Assembly: GCA_963734065.1 (NCBI GenBank)
Contig: CAVTFN010000003.1
Location: 1,628,255-1,692,254, forward strand
Direction of reading: 5' to 3'
Origin: DATBLE01 sp963734065
Lineage (GTDB): Bacteria > Actinomycetota > Thermoleophilia > Gaiellales > Gaiellaceae
DNA: 64,000 nt
Shown: positions 49,188 through 57,513 of the stretch, one piece after another
How the letters are laid out: each line of letters starts with the position of its first letter
Position numbering within the stretch: the stretch's first letter is position 1
Translations under genes and position numbers: made by a program
The notes under the pieces: model-generated
What the model saw: the letters and a program-made list of their open reading frames with translations, nothing else
Told to the model about the DNA's origin: nothing
The model's database searches: none

Positions 49188-50689
49188 GCCCGGAGCTCCA
49201 CCGTGCGGGCGTCGAAGTCGGCGATCAGCGTCGCGTCACCGCGCCGCATCGTCAGCGTCCGTCCGTGCGCCTCTGCCTGCACCTCGCGCGGGAGGGTACG
49301 CCGCAGCGAGAGCAGCCTGCGGTAGTGGTCGCGCAGGCCGGGCGTCACGCGCCGCGAGAGCTTCGAGCGCAGGAACGTCTGCCCATCCTGCGGGTCGGGG
49401 ACGTCCGCGCCCGAGAAGGCCGACCACCGGGCGAACTCCCGCTTGCGGCCCTCCCGCGCCGCCTCTGCGAGCTCGGGCCAGACGTGGTCGGCGAAGAACT
49501 GGAACGGCCCGGGCTCGCCGTACTCCTCGCCCATGAACAGGAGGGGTGTCTGCGCCGAGAAGAGCACGACGGAGGAGGCGATGCGCAGCAGGTCGGGCGG
49601 AAGGCGGTCGCCGACGGCCCGGTTGCCGACCTGGTCGTGGTTCTGTGCGCAGACGACGTGCCGTTCCGGCGGCCGGCGGGCGAGCTCGGCGACCACGTCG
49701 TCCACGGACCCGTACGGCTCGTAGTAGCCCTCGCGCTCGCCGGTCAGGAGCGCGTGCAGCGCGTGGTGCAATCCGTCCGACCAGCGCGCGTCGTGGCCCC
49801 ACTCCTCGATCGGCCGATCGTCGTCGACGGCGGTCTCCGAGATCACGAGCGCGCGCGGCTCGGTCGCGTGCACGCGGTCGGCGAGCTCGACGAGGACGTG
49901 CCGCGCCGGGTCGTCCTCGATCGTGTTGACCGCGTCGAGCCGCAGGCCGTCGATCCCGTAGCCCTCGACCCACAGCAGCGCGTTCTGGATCGCCCACTCG
50001 CGGACGCCGGCCCGGGAGAAGTCGAGGCCCGCGCCCCAGAGGGTCTCGACCCGATCGGTCAGGTACGGCCCGAATGCCGTCAGCGCCTCGGAGCCCGGCC
50101 CCAGGTGGTTGTAGACCACGTCCAGCACCACGCCCAGCCCCTCGCGGTGGGCGGCGGCGACGAGCCGGGCGAGCCCCTCCGGCCCGCCGTAGGATGGATG
50201 CGGCGCGTAGGCGTACAGCCCGTCGTAGCCCCAGCCACGCTCGCCGGGGAACGTGGCGACCGGCATCAGCTCGATCGCGGTCACACCCAGCTCGCGCAGC
50301 TCCGCCAGGTAGGGGGTCACTCCGTCGAACGTCCCCTCGGCCGAGAACGTCCCCACGTGGAGCTCGTAGACGACGAGGTCGTCGAGGCTCAGCCCGAGAC
50401 GGCCGGCCGGCGGGAACTGGACGACTCGCGAAGGCCCGTGGATGCCCTGCGGCTGGAAGCGTGAGCAGGGATCGGGCAGGCCGCGCCCGTCGTCGAGGAC
50501 GTACACGTACTCCTCGCCCGGGGCGACGCGGAGCGTGGCGGCGAACAGCTCGCCGTCGCGCTCGAGCTCGTGCGACTCGCCGCCGAGGCGGACGGCCACG
50601 GCCCGGGCGGCCGGCGCCCAGATCGTGAACGCGGTCGTCCCGTCTCGGTCGGGGACTGCTCCGAGCCTGCTGTTGCCAACGCTGGACAC
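49184..50689 (-). CDS. treZ: Maltooligosyl trehalose trehalohydrolase
   Basis: TreZ releases trehalose from maltooligosyl-trehalose. The 501-residue GH13 enzyme starts with a beta domain (TTAFTIWAPAARAVAVRLGG) and has VVYELHVGTFSAEGTFDGV, the signature GYDGLYAYAPHPSYGGPEGL, and DVVYNHLGPGSE. The nucleophile is in GYGIDGLRLDAVNTI, the acid in ALVISETAVDDD and the third Asp in CAQNHDQVGNR. LLFMGEEYGEPGPFQFF is also diagnostic. It is somewhat shorter than typical TreZ (about 560-600). TreY, its usual partner, is not in the window. The MFS gene precedes it by 32 nt on the same strand. Confidence 0.93.
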
Positions 50690-50721
50690 GGATGCGCTTG
50701 CCTACCCGTTCACGCCGCCGG

Positions 50722-51960
50722 CTACGCCCCGACCGAGGGCAGCGCGGCACCGCCGCGGCGGGTATGGGCCGCGCGGACGGCGACCATGCCCGTGATCGCG
50801 GCCGCGACGGAGACGCCGGCGAAGAAGAGCCAGGCGGCGTTCTCGCCGTACACGTCCTGGAGGCGCAGCCCCGTGAACGGGCCGAGCGCGAAGCCGACCG
50901 CAGCCGTCGAGCCGAAGGCGCCCATGTACGCGCCGCGGACGTCCTCCGGCGCCAGCCCGGCGACGATCGCCTGGGAGGTCGGCACCCAGAGCATCTCCCC
51001 GAACACGAAGATCAGCACGACCAGGGCGTACGTGGCGACCGAGTTGCTGCCGAGCAGGAACAGGAAGGACCCACCCATCATCAGCATCGCAGTCGCGAGC
51101 TTCGGCCCGGCCGCGAACCACGTCGTCGCCCTGGTCAGCCGCAGCTGGAAGAGCGTGACCATCAGCGGGTTGAGCACGACGATCAACCCCCAGACCCACG
51201 GGGCGACCCCGTGCGTGTCGACCGCCGAGATCGGCAGCACCGTTTCGATCGCGACGTAGACGAGGTAGGCGAGCGCGCCCGACACGAGGAACACGAGGAA
51301 CGCGTGGTCGCGCACGATCACCCCGAGCGAGCCGCGGGTGGGCGGCTCCTCGGGCGCGTACGCACCGCGGCGCGGCAGGTACCGCCACGCGATCGCGGTC
51401 GCCCCCGCGCACAGCACGGCGACGCCGCCGAACAGGACCGGCCAGTGGCCCCCGATCAGCAGGAGCCCGCCGAGCGGCGGCCCGCACACGACGCCGAGGT
51501 TCGAGGCGACCCGGACGGATGCATACGCGGCCTCGTGCCGCTCCGGCGGCACCAGGTCGGCGACCATCGCCTGGTCCGCCCCGCCCCCGATCGAGCCTCC
51601 GGCCGACGAGAAGATCAGCAGCGCCAGGCCGACGTAGGTGCGGTCGCCGACGAAGGCGTACGAGAGGAACGCGACGCCGAGCAGCGTCCAGCCGAGCAGG
51701 ATCATCGGCCTGCGGCCGACGTAGTCGGACGCGTGGCCGCCGAGGTAGCCGGCGACCATCCCGAGCAGCGCGGCGATCAGGAACGCGACGCCGAGCTGGC
51801 TCTTGGTCGCGCCCAGCTCCCGGATCGCCCAGATGCCGACGAACGACCAGCCGGCCGAGAAGCACGTGGAGCCGACGAAGGAGACCGCGAGCACGGGCCG
51901 CAGCGGACCGTCGACGTCGTCCCCCCAGATGAGGCGGAAGAACCGGGCGAAGAGCCTCAC
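50722..51960 (-). CDS. MFS transporter in the glucan/trehalose cluster
   Basis: This 412-residue major facilitator has about twelve helices. Motif A is seen as GYLGGHASDYVGRRPMILLG near residues 72-91 and in the second half as LTRATTWFAAGPK. Helix 4-5 shows SSAGGSIGGGADQAMVADLVPPERHEAAYASVRVASNLG, typical of the DHA1 multidrug subgroup. The start MRLFARFFRLIWGDDVDGPLRPVL gives an amphipathic cytoplasmic segment. It is read in the same direction as treZ and glgX and may export trehalose or another sugar, but its substrate is not evident from sequence. Confidence 0.85.
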   Translation of the reverse strand: MRLFARFFRLIWGDDVDGPLRPVLAVSFVGSTCFSAGWSFVGIWAIRELGATKSQLGVAFLIAALLGMVAGYLGGHASDYVGRRPMILLGWTLLGVAFLSYAFVGDRTYVGLALLIFSSAGGSIGGGADQAMVADLVPPERHEAAYASVRVASNLGVVCGPPLGGLLLIGGHWPVLFGGVAVLCAGATAIAWRYLPRRGAYAPEEPPTRGSLGVIVRDHAFLVFLVSGALAYLVYVAIETVLPISAVDTHGVAPWVWGLIVVLNPLMVTLFQLRLTRATTWFAAGPKLATAMLMMGGSFLFLLGSNSVATYALVVLIFVFGEMLWVPTSQAIVAGLAPEDVRGAYMGAFGSTAAVGFALGPFTGLRLQDVYGENAAWLFFAGVSVAAAITGMVAVRAAHTRRGGAALPSVGA

Positions 51961-52007
51961 TCGGCCATTCCACCAGGACCGTCCGCCCCCGCCGCGACAC
52001 TCGTGGC

Positions 52008-52352
52008 GTGATCCGCGAGGAGCTCGCCCGCATCTGGCGCTGGGAGGAGCGGCACCGGCGCCTGGTCGCCCGGCTCCTGGTCGCGCTCTCCGTCACCCTC
52101 GTGGTCGACCTGGTCGGGGCGGTGCTGGTCTGGCTGACGGAGCGCCACGCCCACGGCACCGACATCCACGGCTTCGGCGACGCGCTCTTCTTCACCACCG
52201 TCCAGCTGCTGACGATCTCGTCGCAGATGGCGAACCCGCTGACCGCCGCCGGCCGCGTGGTCGACGTCGGCCTCGAGGTGTGGGCGATCGTCGTGGTCGC
52301 GTCGGTCGGCGGCTCGTTCGCCGCCTTCTTCACGTCAGGCGACCGGAGCTAG
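52008..52352 (+). CDS. Two-TM pore-loop (Ion_trans_2-like) protein with degenerate selectivity filter
   Basis: This 114-residue protein looks like a minimal KcsA-type channel subunit. A charged N-terminus is followed by TM1 (LLVALSVTLVVDLVGAVLVWL), a short outer loop, a pore-helix segment DALFFTTVQLLTISSQMAN and TM2 (DVGLEVWAIVVVASVGGSFAAFF). Where potassium channels have T-V-G-Y-G-D, this has T-I-S-S-Q-M, so potassium selectivity is not expected. It is the only plus-strand gene inside the minus-strand glucan cluster. Its 3' end overlaps the glgB end by 18 nt. Start GTG 52008 follows GACACT by 6 nt. Confidence 0.65.
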   Translation: MIREELARIWRWEERHRRLVARLLVALSVTLVVDLVGAVLVWLTERHAHGTDIHGFGDALFFTTVQLLTISSQMANPLTAAGRVVDVGLEVWAIVVVASVGGSFAAFFTSGDRS

Positions 52353-54488
52353 CCAGACGACGCCGAGCGGCGGAAGCTTCACCTCCGCCGAGTACGGCTG
52401 GTCGTGCAACGGCTTCGCCTCCGCGGCGACCGGAAGCGGGTTGCCGACGCCGCCGCCCCCGTACCGCTCGTCGTCGGTGTTGAGCAACTCCCGCCACCGC
52501 CCGCCTCGGGGGAGCCCGAGGCGATAACCGCTCCGAGGGACAGGCGAGAAGTTGCAGACGCAGAGCACGACCCTTCTGCCTTCGGCCGCGAAGCGGGCGA
52601 AGGCAATCACGTTCGCATCGGCGTCGCTCGCGTCCAACCAGCGGAAGCCGGCCGGCTCGAAGTCGACCTCCCACAGCGCCGGCTCCTCGCGGTAGCGCAG
52701 GTTGAGGTCGCGGACGAGCTCCTGGATGCCGGCGTGCTCGGGCGTCTCCAGCAGGTGCCAGTCGAGCGAGCCCTCCGAGTCCCATTCGCGCCCCTGGCCG
52801 AGCTCACCGCCCATGAACAGGAGCTTCTTGCCGGGATGCGCCCACATGTAGCCGTACAGCGCGCGCAGGTTCGCGCGCTGCTGCCACGGGTCTCCGGGCA
52901 TCTTCCCGAGCAGCGAGCCCTTGCCGTGCACGACCTCGTCGTGCGAGAGCGGCAGCACGAAGTTCTCCGAGAACGCGTAGACGAGGCTGAAGGTCACCTG
53001 GTCGTGGTGGTAGCGGCGGTGGATCGGGTCGCGGGCGAGGTACGCCAGCGTGTCGTGCATCCAGCCCATGTTCCACTTGAGCCCGAAGCCGAGCCCGCCG
53101 TTGTCGACCGGCCGCGAGACGCCGGGCCAGGCGGTCGACTCCTCCGCCGCCATCAGCACACCCGGCTGGCGCGCGTGGGCGACCGTGTTCAACTCCTTCA
53201 GGAACGCGATCGCGTCGAGGTCCTCGTTGCCGCCCTGCTCGTTCGGCACCCACTCGCCCGGCTTCCGCGAGTAGTCGAGGTACAGCATCGATGCGACCGC
53301 GTCCACGCGCAGCCCGTCCGCGTGGTACTCGCTCAGCCAGCAGAGCGCGCTCGCGAGCAGGAAGTTGCGCACCTCGTTCCGGCCGAAGTTGAAGACGAGC
53401 GTGCCCCAGTCCGGATGCTCCGCACGGCGCGCGTCCTCGTGCTCGTACAGGGCGGTGCCGTCGAACCGCGCCAGGGCCCAGTCGTCCTTCGGGAAGTGGG
53501 CGGGCACCCAGTCGAGGATCACGCCGATCCCCGCCTCGTGGAGCCGGTCGACGAAGGCACGGAACTCGTCGGGAGGGCCGAACCGCGCCGTCGGGGCGAA
53601 GTAGCCCGTCACCTGGTAGCCCCACGAAGGCGCGTACGGGTGCTCCATCACCGGCATGAGCTCCACGTGGGTGAAGCCGAGCGCCGAGACGTACTCGGCC
53701 AGCTCCTCCCCGAGCTCGGCGTACGTGAGCGGCCGGTTGCCCTCGCGCGGGTTCAGCCGCCAGGAGCCCAGATGCACCTCGTAGATGGACACGGGCCGGC
53801 CGAGCGGGCTCTCGCGCGCGGCCAGCCAGTCGGCGTCGCGCCACTCGTAGCGCGATTCGAAGACGACGGAGGCGTTCCTCGGCGGCACCTCGGCGGCGAA
53901 CGCGAATGGGTCGGCCTTGAGCCTGAGCTTGCCGTCCGACGTCCGGAGCTCGAACTTGTACCTCGTTCCCGCTCGGAGGTCGGGAACGAAGAGCTCCCAG
54001 ATTCCGGATGCGCCGAGCGAGCGCATCGGATGCAGACGTCCGTCCCAGCCGTTGAAGTCGCCGACGACGCTGACGGAGCGGGCGTTCGGCGCCCAGACCC
54101 CGAACGCGACTCCGGCGACGCCGTCCACCTCGCGCGGGTGCGCGCCGAGCCGGGCGTACAGCTCCTCGTGCCGCCCCTCGCCGGCGAGATGGACGTCGAG
54201 CTCGCCGAGCGTCGGCAGGAACGAGTACGGGTCGCGGAGCACGTACGAGTCGCCGGTCGGGTAGCCGACCTCGAGCTCGTAGTCCAGCGGCAGCCTCGCT
54301 CCCTTCACCACCCCCTCGAAGACCCCGTCGCCGTCCTGCTGGTCGAGCTCGACGCCCATCGGCAGGACGCGGATCGATTCGGCGTCCGGCCGGTAGGCCC
54401 GCACGACCACGCCGCCTCTCGCCGGATGCGCGCCGAGGTACGCGTGCGGGTCGGCGAGCTCGTACGGCGCGGGCGTCCGCCGCGTCAC
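52335..54488 (-). CDS. glgB: 1,4-alpha-glucan branching enzyme
   Basis: GlgB forms alpha-1,6 branches in glycogen. The 717-residue protein has an N-terminal beta module, a CBM48 domain (AFGVWAPNARSVSVVGDFNGWDG near residues 127-149), and the catalytic barrel with IYEVHLGSWRLNP and YFAPTARFGPPDEF. The nucleophile is in YHADGLRVDAVASMLYLDYSR near 395, the acid in LMAAEESTAWPGVSRP near 445 and the third Asp in VLPLSHDEVVHGKGSL near 510. A typical C-terminal beta sandwich follows. The GTG start overlaps the mak stop (GTGA), so the pair is coupled. GlgB works with GlgE on the growing alpha-1,4 chain. Confidence 0.96.
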   Translation of the reverse strand: MTRRTPAPYELADPHAYLGAHPARGGVVVRAYRPDAESIRVLPMGVELDQQDGDGVFEGVVKGARLPLDYELEVGYPTGDSYVLRDPYSFLPTLGELDVHLAGEGRHEELYARLGAHPREVDGVAGVAFGVWAPNARSVSVVGDFNGWDGRLHPMRSLGASGIWELFVPDLRAGTRYKFELRTSDGKLRLKADPFAFAAEVPPRNASVVFESRYEWRDADWLAARESPLGRPVSIYEVHLGSWRLNPREGNRPLTYAELGEELAEYVSALGFTHVELMPVMEHPYAPSWGYQVTGYFAPTARFGPPDEFRAFVDRLHEAGIGVILDWVPAHFPKDDWALARFDGTALYEHEDARRAEHPDWGTLVFNFGRNEVRNFLLASALCWLSEYHADGLRVDAVASMLYLDYSRKPGEWVPNEQGGNEDLDAIAFLKELNTVAHARQPGVLMAAEESTAWPGVSRPVDNGGLGFGLKWNMGWMHDTLAYLARDPIHRRYHHDQVTFSLVYAFSENFVLPLSHDEVVHGKGSLLGKMPGDPWQQRANLRALYGYMWAHPGKKLLFMGGELGQGREWDSEGSLDWHLLETPEHAGIQELVRDLNLRYREEPALWEVDFEPAGFRWLDASDADANVIAFARFAAEGRRVVLCVCNFSPVPRSGYRLGLPRGGRWRELLNTDDERYGGGGVGNPLPVAAEAKPLHDQPYSAEVKLPPLGVVWLAPVA

Positions 54489-55816
54489 GTCGTGACCGGC
54501 TCCTCCTCGAGGATGCGCAGGATCCCGGCGACCGGGATCGGAAGCCAGTCGGGCCTCATGCTCAGCTCGTACCGGAGCTCGTACACCGCCTTCTCCAGCT
54601 CGAACACGGACAGGATCTTCTCGAACGCCTCCGGACCGGGCGGAACCAGGAGCGGGTCGACGCTGCTCAGGTAGCCGTCCAGGAACTCGGCCCGCGCGCG
54701 CTCTTCCCAGCCGGAGGGCGCGGCGCTGCCGCGCAACTGCTCGACCGCCGAGGCGGCGTACGCGAAAGAGCGCAGCATGCCGGCGACGTCGCGAAGCGGC
54801 GACCGCTTGCGCCGGCGCTCCGGCATCGACCGCGCGGGCTCACCCTCGAAGTCGAGGATCACCCAGTCGCCTGAGGGTGCCCAGAGCGTCTGGCCGAGGT
54901 GGAAGTCGCCATGGTCGCGGATGATCCGGCCGCCGGTGCCGGCGTGTGTCCGCTCGCGCAGCCGGTCGCGGATCTCCTCCCCGCGCTGCCGGATCGGGTC
55001 GAGCGCCTCCAGGCCGTCCGGGAGGTCGAAGAACGCGCCCGCGATCTCCTCGTCGATCGTCGCGGTCAGCAGGCCGAGCGACTCGAGGCTCGGCTCCTCG
55101 GGCGCGAACGACGGATCGGCGGTGTCGGATGCGAGGCAGGTGTGCATGGCCCCGGTTACCTCTCCGAGGCGACCGAGTCGGCCGAGGAAGCGCTCCGGGG
55201 CATCGACCAGCTCGTCGAGCGCGAGCTCCCAGCCGTCCAGCGCGTCGGGCACGAACGTCTGGAGGACTCCCAGCGTCGACTCCGCCGGCCGGCCGTGGTA
55301 CGCGTACCAGCCGTGCAGCCGCGGCACATTCTCGAACTCGTGCTCGCTGAGGAAGCGGAGCATCTCCAGCTCGGGGTTGATCCCGGCCTCGAGGCGCCGG
55401 TAGACCTTGAGGATCAGCTGGTCGTCGAACACGACGGAGCTGTTCGTCTGCTCGCGGTCGATCAACCGCACCGTCGACAGCTCGGTGCCGACGCCGGTGG
55501 AGCCCTCGATCACCTGGAAGAAGATCGTGCCGCCGTCGCGGGTCAGCTGCGAGGCGCTGGAACGAATCCGCTGGACGAGCTCGCGCGCGACCCGCGGCTC
55601 GGCCAGGCCGTCGAGGTGGTCTCCGGCGACGAGCTGATACATGTCGTGCGTCCCCTCGGGGAAGCGGACCTCGACGAGCGCGACCACCGCTCCGGGCAGC
55701 TCGGCGCAGTCGACGACGGCCGCGTGGGCGACCTCGCGCCCCTTCGAGCCGTACCAGCGCTGCGCGGCGATGTACTCGACGAGCGCTTCTTCGGTCAGGT
55801 CGGCCGAGGTCGTCAT
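54485..55816 (-). CDS. mak: Maltokinase (Mak/Pep2)
   Basis: Maltokinase phosphorylates maltose with ATP to give maltose-1-phosphate, the donor for GlgE. The 443-residue protein has the family N-terminal cap (ALVEYIAAQRWYGSKGREV), an ATP-binding lobe with VVFDDQLILKVYRRLEAGINPELEMLRFL, and the kinase core IIRDHGDFHLGQTLW near residue 295 with DWVILDFEGEPARSMPER, which supply the catalytic and metal-binding Asp. The C-terminus LRYELSMRPDWLPIPVAGI is conserved. The ATG overlaps the treS stop by 4 nt and has AAGGAGGA just before it. In many actinobacteria Mak is fused to TreS. Here they are separate but coupled. Confidence 0.94.
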   Translation of the reverse strand: MTTSADLTEEALVEYIAAQRWYGSKGREVAHAAVVDCAELPGAVVALVEVRFPEGTHDMYQLVAGDHLDGLAEPRVARELVQRIRSSASQLTRDGGTIFFQVIEGSTGVGTELSTVRLIDREQTNSSVVFDDQLILKVYRRLEAGINPELEMLRFLSEHEFENVPRLHGWYAYHGRPAESTLGVLQTFVPDALDGWELALDELVDAPERFLGRLGRLGEVTGAMHTCLASDTADPSFAPEEPSLESLGLLTATIDEEIAGAFFDLPDGLEALDPIRQRGEEIRDRLRERTHAGTGGRIIRDHGDFHLGQTLWAPSGDWVILDFEGEPARSMPERRRKRSPLRDVAGMLRSFAYAASAVEQLRGSAAPSGWEERARAEFLDGYLSSVDPLLVPPGPEAFEKILSVFELEKAVYELRYELSMRPDWLPIPVAGILRILEEEPVTT

Positions 55817-57471
55817 TCCTCCTTCCGCAGCTGGAACCAGAACCACCCGCGCGGCGCGAGCGTGAGCAGGTACGGGAGCTTGCCGATGCGCGGGAACGCC
55901 GAGCGCCCGAGCATCTCCTCGGGCGTCCACCCCTCGAACTCGCCGAGGTCGAGCTCGACCGCCTGGGCAGAACGCGCGAGGTTGTGGACGCAGAGGACGA
56001 CGTCGTCCTCGTAGCGGCGGACGTGGGCGAAGATGCGCGGGTTCTCCGGCCGCAGCGGCTCGTAGGTGCCGAGGCCGAACACCGGATGCTCCTTGCGCAG
56101 GGCGATGAAGCGGTGCAGCCAGCGGAGGAGCGAAGTCGGCGTGCGCAGCTGGGCCTCGATGTTGACGGCGCCGAAGCCGTAGACGGGGTCCATCAGCGGC
56201 GGCAGGTAGAGCTGGGCGAAGTCGGCGCGCGAGAAGCCCCCGTTCCGATCGCCGGTCCACTGCATCGGGGTGCGAACGCCGTCACGGTCGCCGAGGTAGA
56301 CGTTGTCGCCCATTCCGATCTCGTCTCCGTAGTAGAGCACCGGCGCCCCGGGCAGCGAGAAGAGAATCGCGTGCATCAGCTCGATCTCGTCGCGGCCGTT
56401 GTCGAGCAGGGGCGCCAGCCGGCGGCGAATGCCGAGGTTCAGCTTCATGCGTGGGTCTTTCGCGTACTCGGCGTACATGTAGTCGCGCTCCTCGTCGGTG
56501 ACCATCTCGAGCGTCAGCTCGTCGTGGTTTCTCAGGAAGAGTCCCCACTGGGCGACCTCGGGAATCGCGGGTGTCAGGTCGAGGATCTCCAGGATCGGCT
56601 TCGCCTCCTCCCGCCGCAACGACATGAACATGCGCGGCATCACCGGGAAGTGGAAGCACATGTGGCACTCGTCGCCTTCGCCGAAGTAGTGGACGACGTC
56701 CTCGGGCCACTGGTTCGCCTCGGCGAGCAGGACGCGGTCGGGGTAGCGGGCGTCGACCTCGGCCCGGACCCGCCTCAGGTACTCGTGCGTCTCGGGGAGG
56801 TTCTCGCCGTTCGTGCCGTCGCGCTCGTACAGGTACGGGACGGCGTCGAGCCGGAAGCCGTCGATGCCGAGGTCGAGCCAGAAGCGGAGCACGTTCAGCA
56901 TCGCCTCCTGGACCTCGGGGTTGTCGAAGTTCAGGTCGGGCTGGTGGGAGAAGAAGCGGTGCCAGTAGTACTGGCCGGCGACGGGGTCCCACGTCCAGTT
57001 CGAGGGCTCCGTGTCGATGAAGATCACCCGCGCCTCGGGGTAGCGCGTGTCCTCGTCGGCCCAGACGTACCAGTCGCGCTTGGGCGAGTCGGGGCTCGAC
57101 CGCGATTCCTGGAACCAGGGGTGGTCGCTGGAGGTGTGGTTCATCACCAGGTCGGCGATCACACGAATCCCGCGCTGGTGGGCCGCCTCGACGAACAGGC
57201 GGAAGTCCTCGACGGTCCCGTAGTCGGGGTGGATGGTGGAGAAGTCGGCGATGTCGTAGCCCCCGTCCCGCAGCGGGCTCGCGTACATCGGCAGCAGCCA
57301 GATGCAGTCGATCCCGAGCCACTGGAGGTAGTCGAGCTTGTCGCTCAGTCCGCGGAAGTCGCCGGCGCCGTCGTCGTTGCCGTCGAAGAACCCGCGGATG
57401 TGAATCTCGTAGAAGACCGCCCGCTTGAACCACAGCGGATCCGACTCGAACCAGCTTCCAGGCTCAGACAT
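55813..57471 (-). CDS. treS: Trehalose synthase / maltose glucosyltransferase
   Basis: TreS interconverts maltose and trehalose. The 552-residue GH13 enzyme begins WFKRAVFYEIHIRGFFDGNDDG and has IADLVMNHTSSDHPWFQ. The nucleophile is in GIDGFRLDAVPYLYERDGTNGENL near residue 205, the acid in RVLLAEANQWPEDVVHYFG near 250 and the third Asp in FLRNHDELTLEMV near 318. The TPMQW and GFSRADFAQLYLPP blocks confirm TreS over oligo-1,6-glucosidase. ATG 57471 is chosen because the sequence just upstream holds a GTGCC-A-GGCAC repeat and the family N-terminus begins there. GlgE lies 42 nt upstream and Mak overlaps downstream. Confidence 0.95.
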   Translation of the reverse strand: MSEPGSWFESDPLWFKRAVFYEIHIRGFFDGNDDGAGDFRGLSDKLDYLQWLGIDCIWLLPMYASPLRDGGYDIADFSTIHPDYGTVEDFRLFVEAAHQRGIRVIADLVMNHTSSDHPWFQESRSSPDSPKRDWYVWADEDTRYPEARVIFIDTEPSNWTWDPVAGQYYWHRFFSHQPDLNFDNPEVQEAMLNVLRFWLDLGIDGFRLDAVPYLYERDGTNGENLPETHEYLRRVRAEVDARYPDRVLLAEANQWPEDVVHYFGEGDECHMCFHFPVMPRMFMSLRREEAKPILEILDLTPAIPEVAQWGLFLRNHDELTLEMVTDEERDYMYAEYAKDPRMKLNLGIRRRLAPLLDNGRDEIELMHAILFSLPGAPVLYYGDEIGMGDNVYLGDRDGVRTPMQWTGDRNGGFSRADFAQLYLPPLMDPVYGFGAVNIEAQLRTPTSLLRWLHRFIALRKEHPVFGLGTYEPLRPENPRIFAHVRRYEDDVVLCVHNLARSAQAVELDLGEFEGWTPEEMLGRSAFPRIGKLPYLLTLAPRGWFWFQLRKEE

Positions 57472-57490
57472 GGCCGCGGCTCTCTTTACG

Positions 57491-57501
57491 GTGCCAGGCA
57501 C
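57491..57501. repeat. Short palindrome GTGCCAGGCAC
   Basis: An 11-nt inverted repeat in the 42-nt gap between glgE and treS. It may be a degraded dispersed repeat or a small mRNA hairpin. Only one copy was noticed in this window. Confidence 0.35.
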
Positions 57502-57513
57502 TGTTAAGAACGG

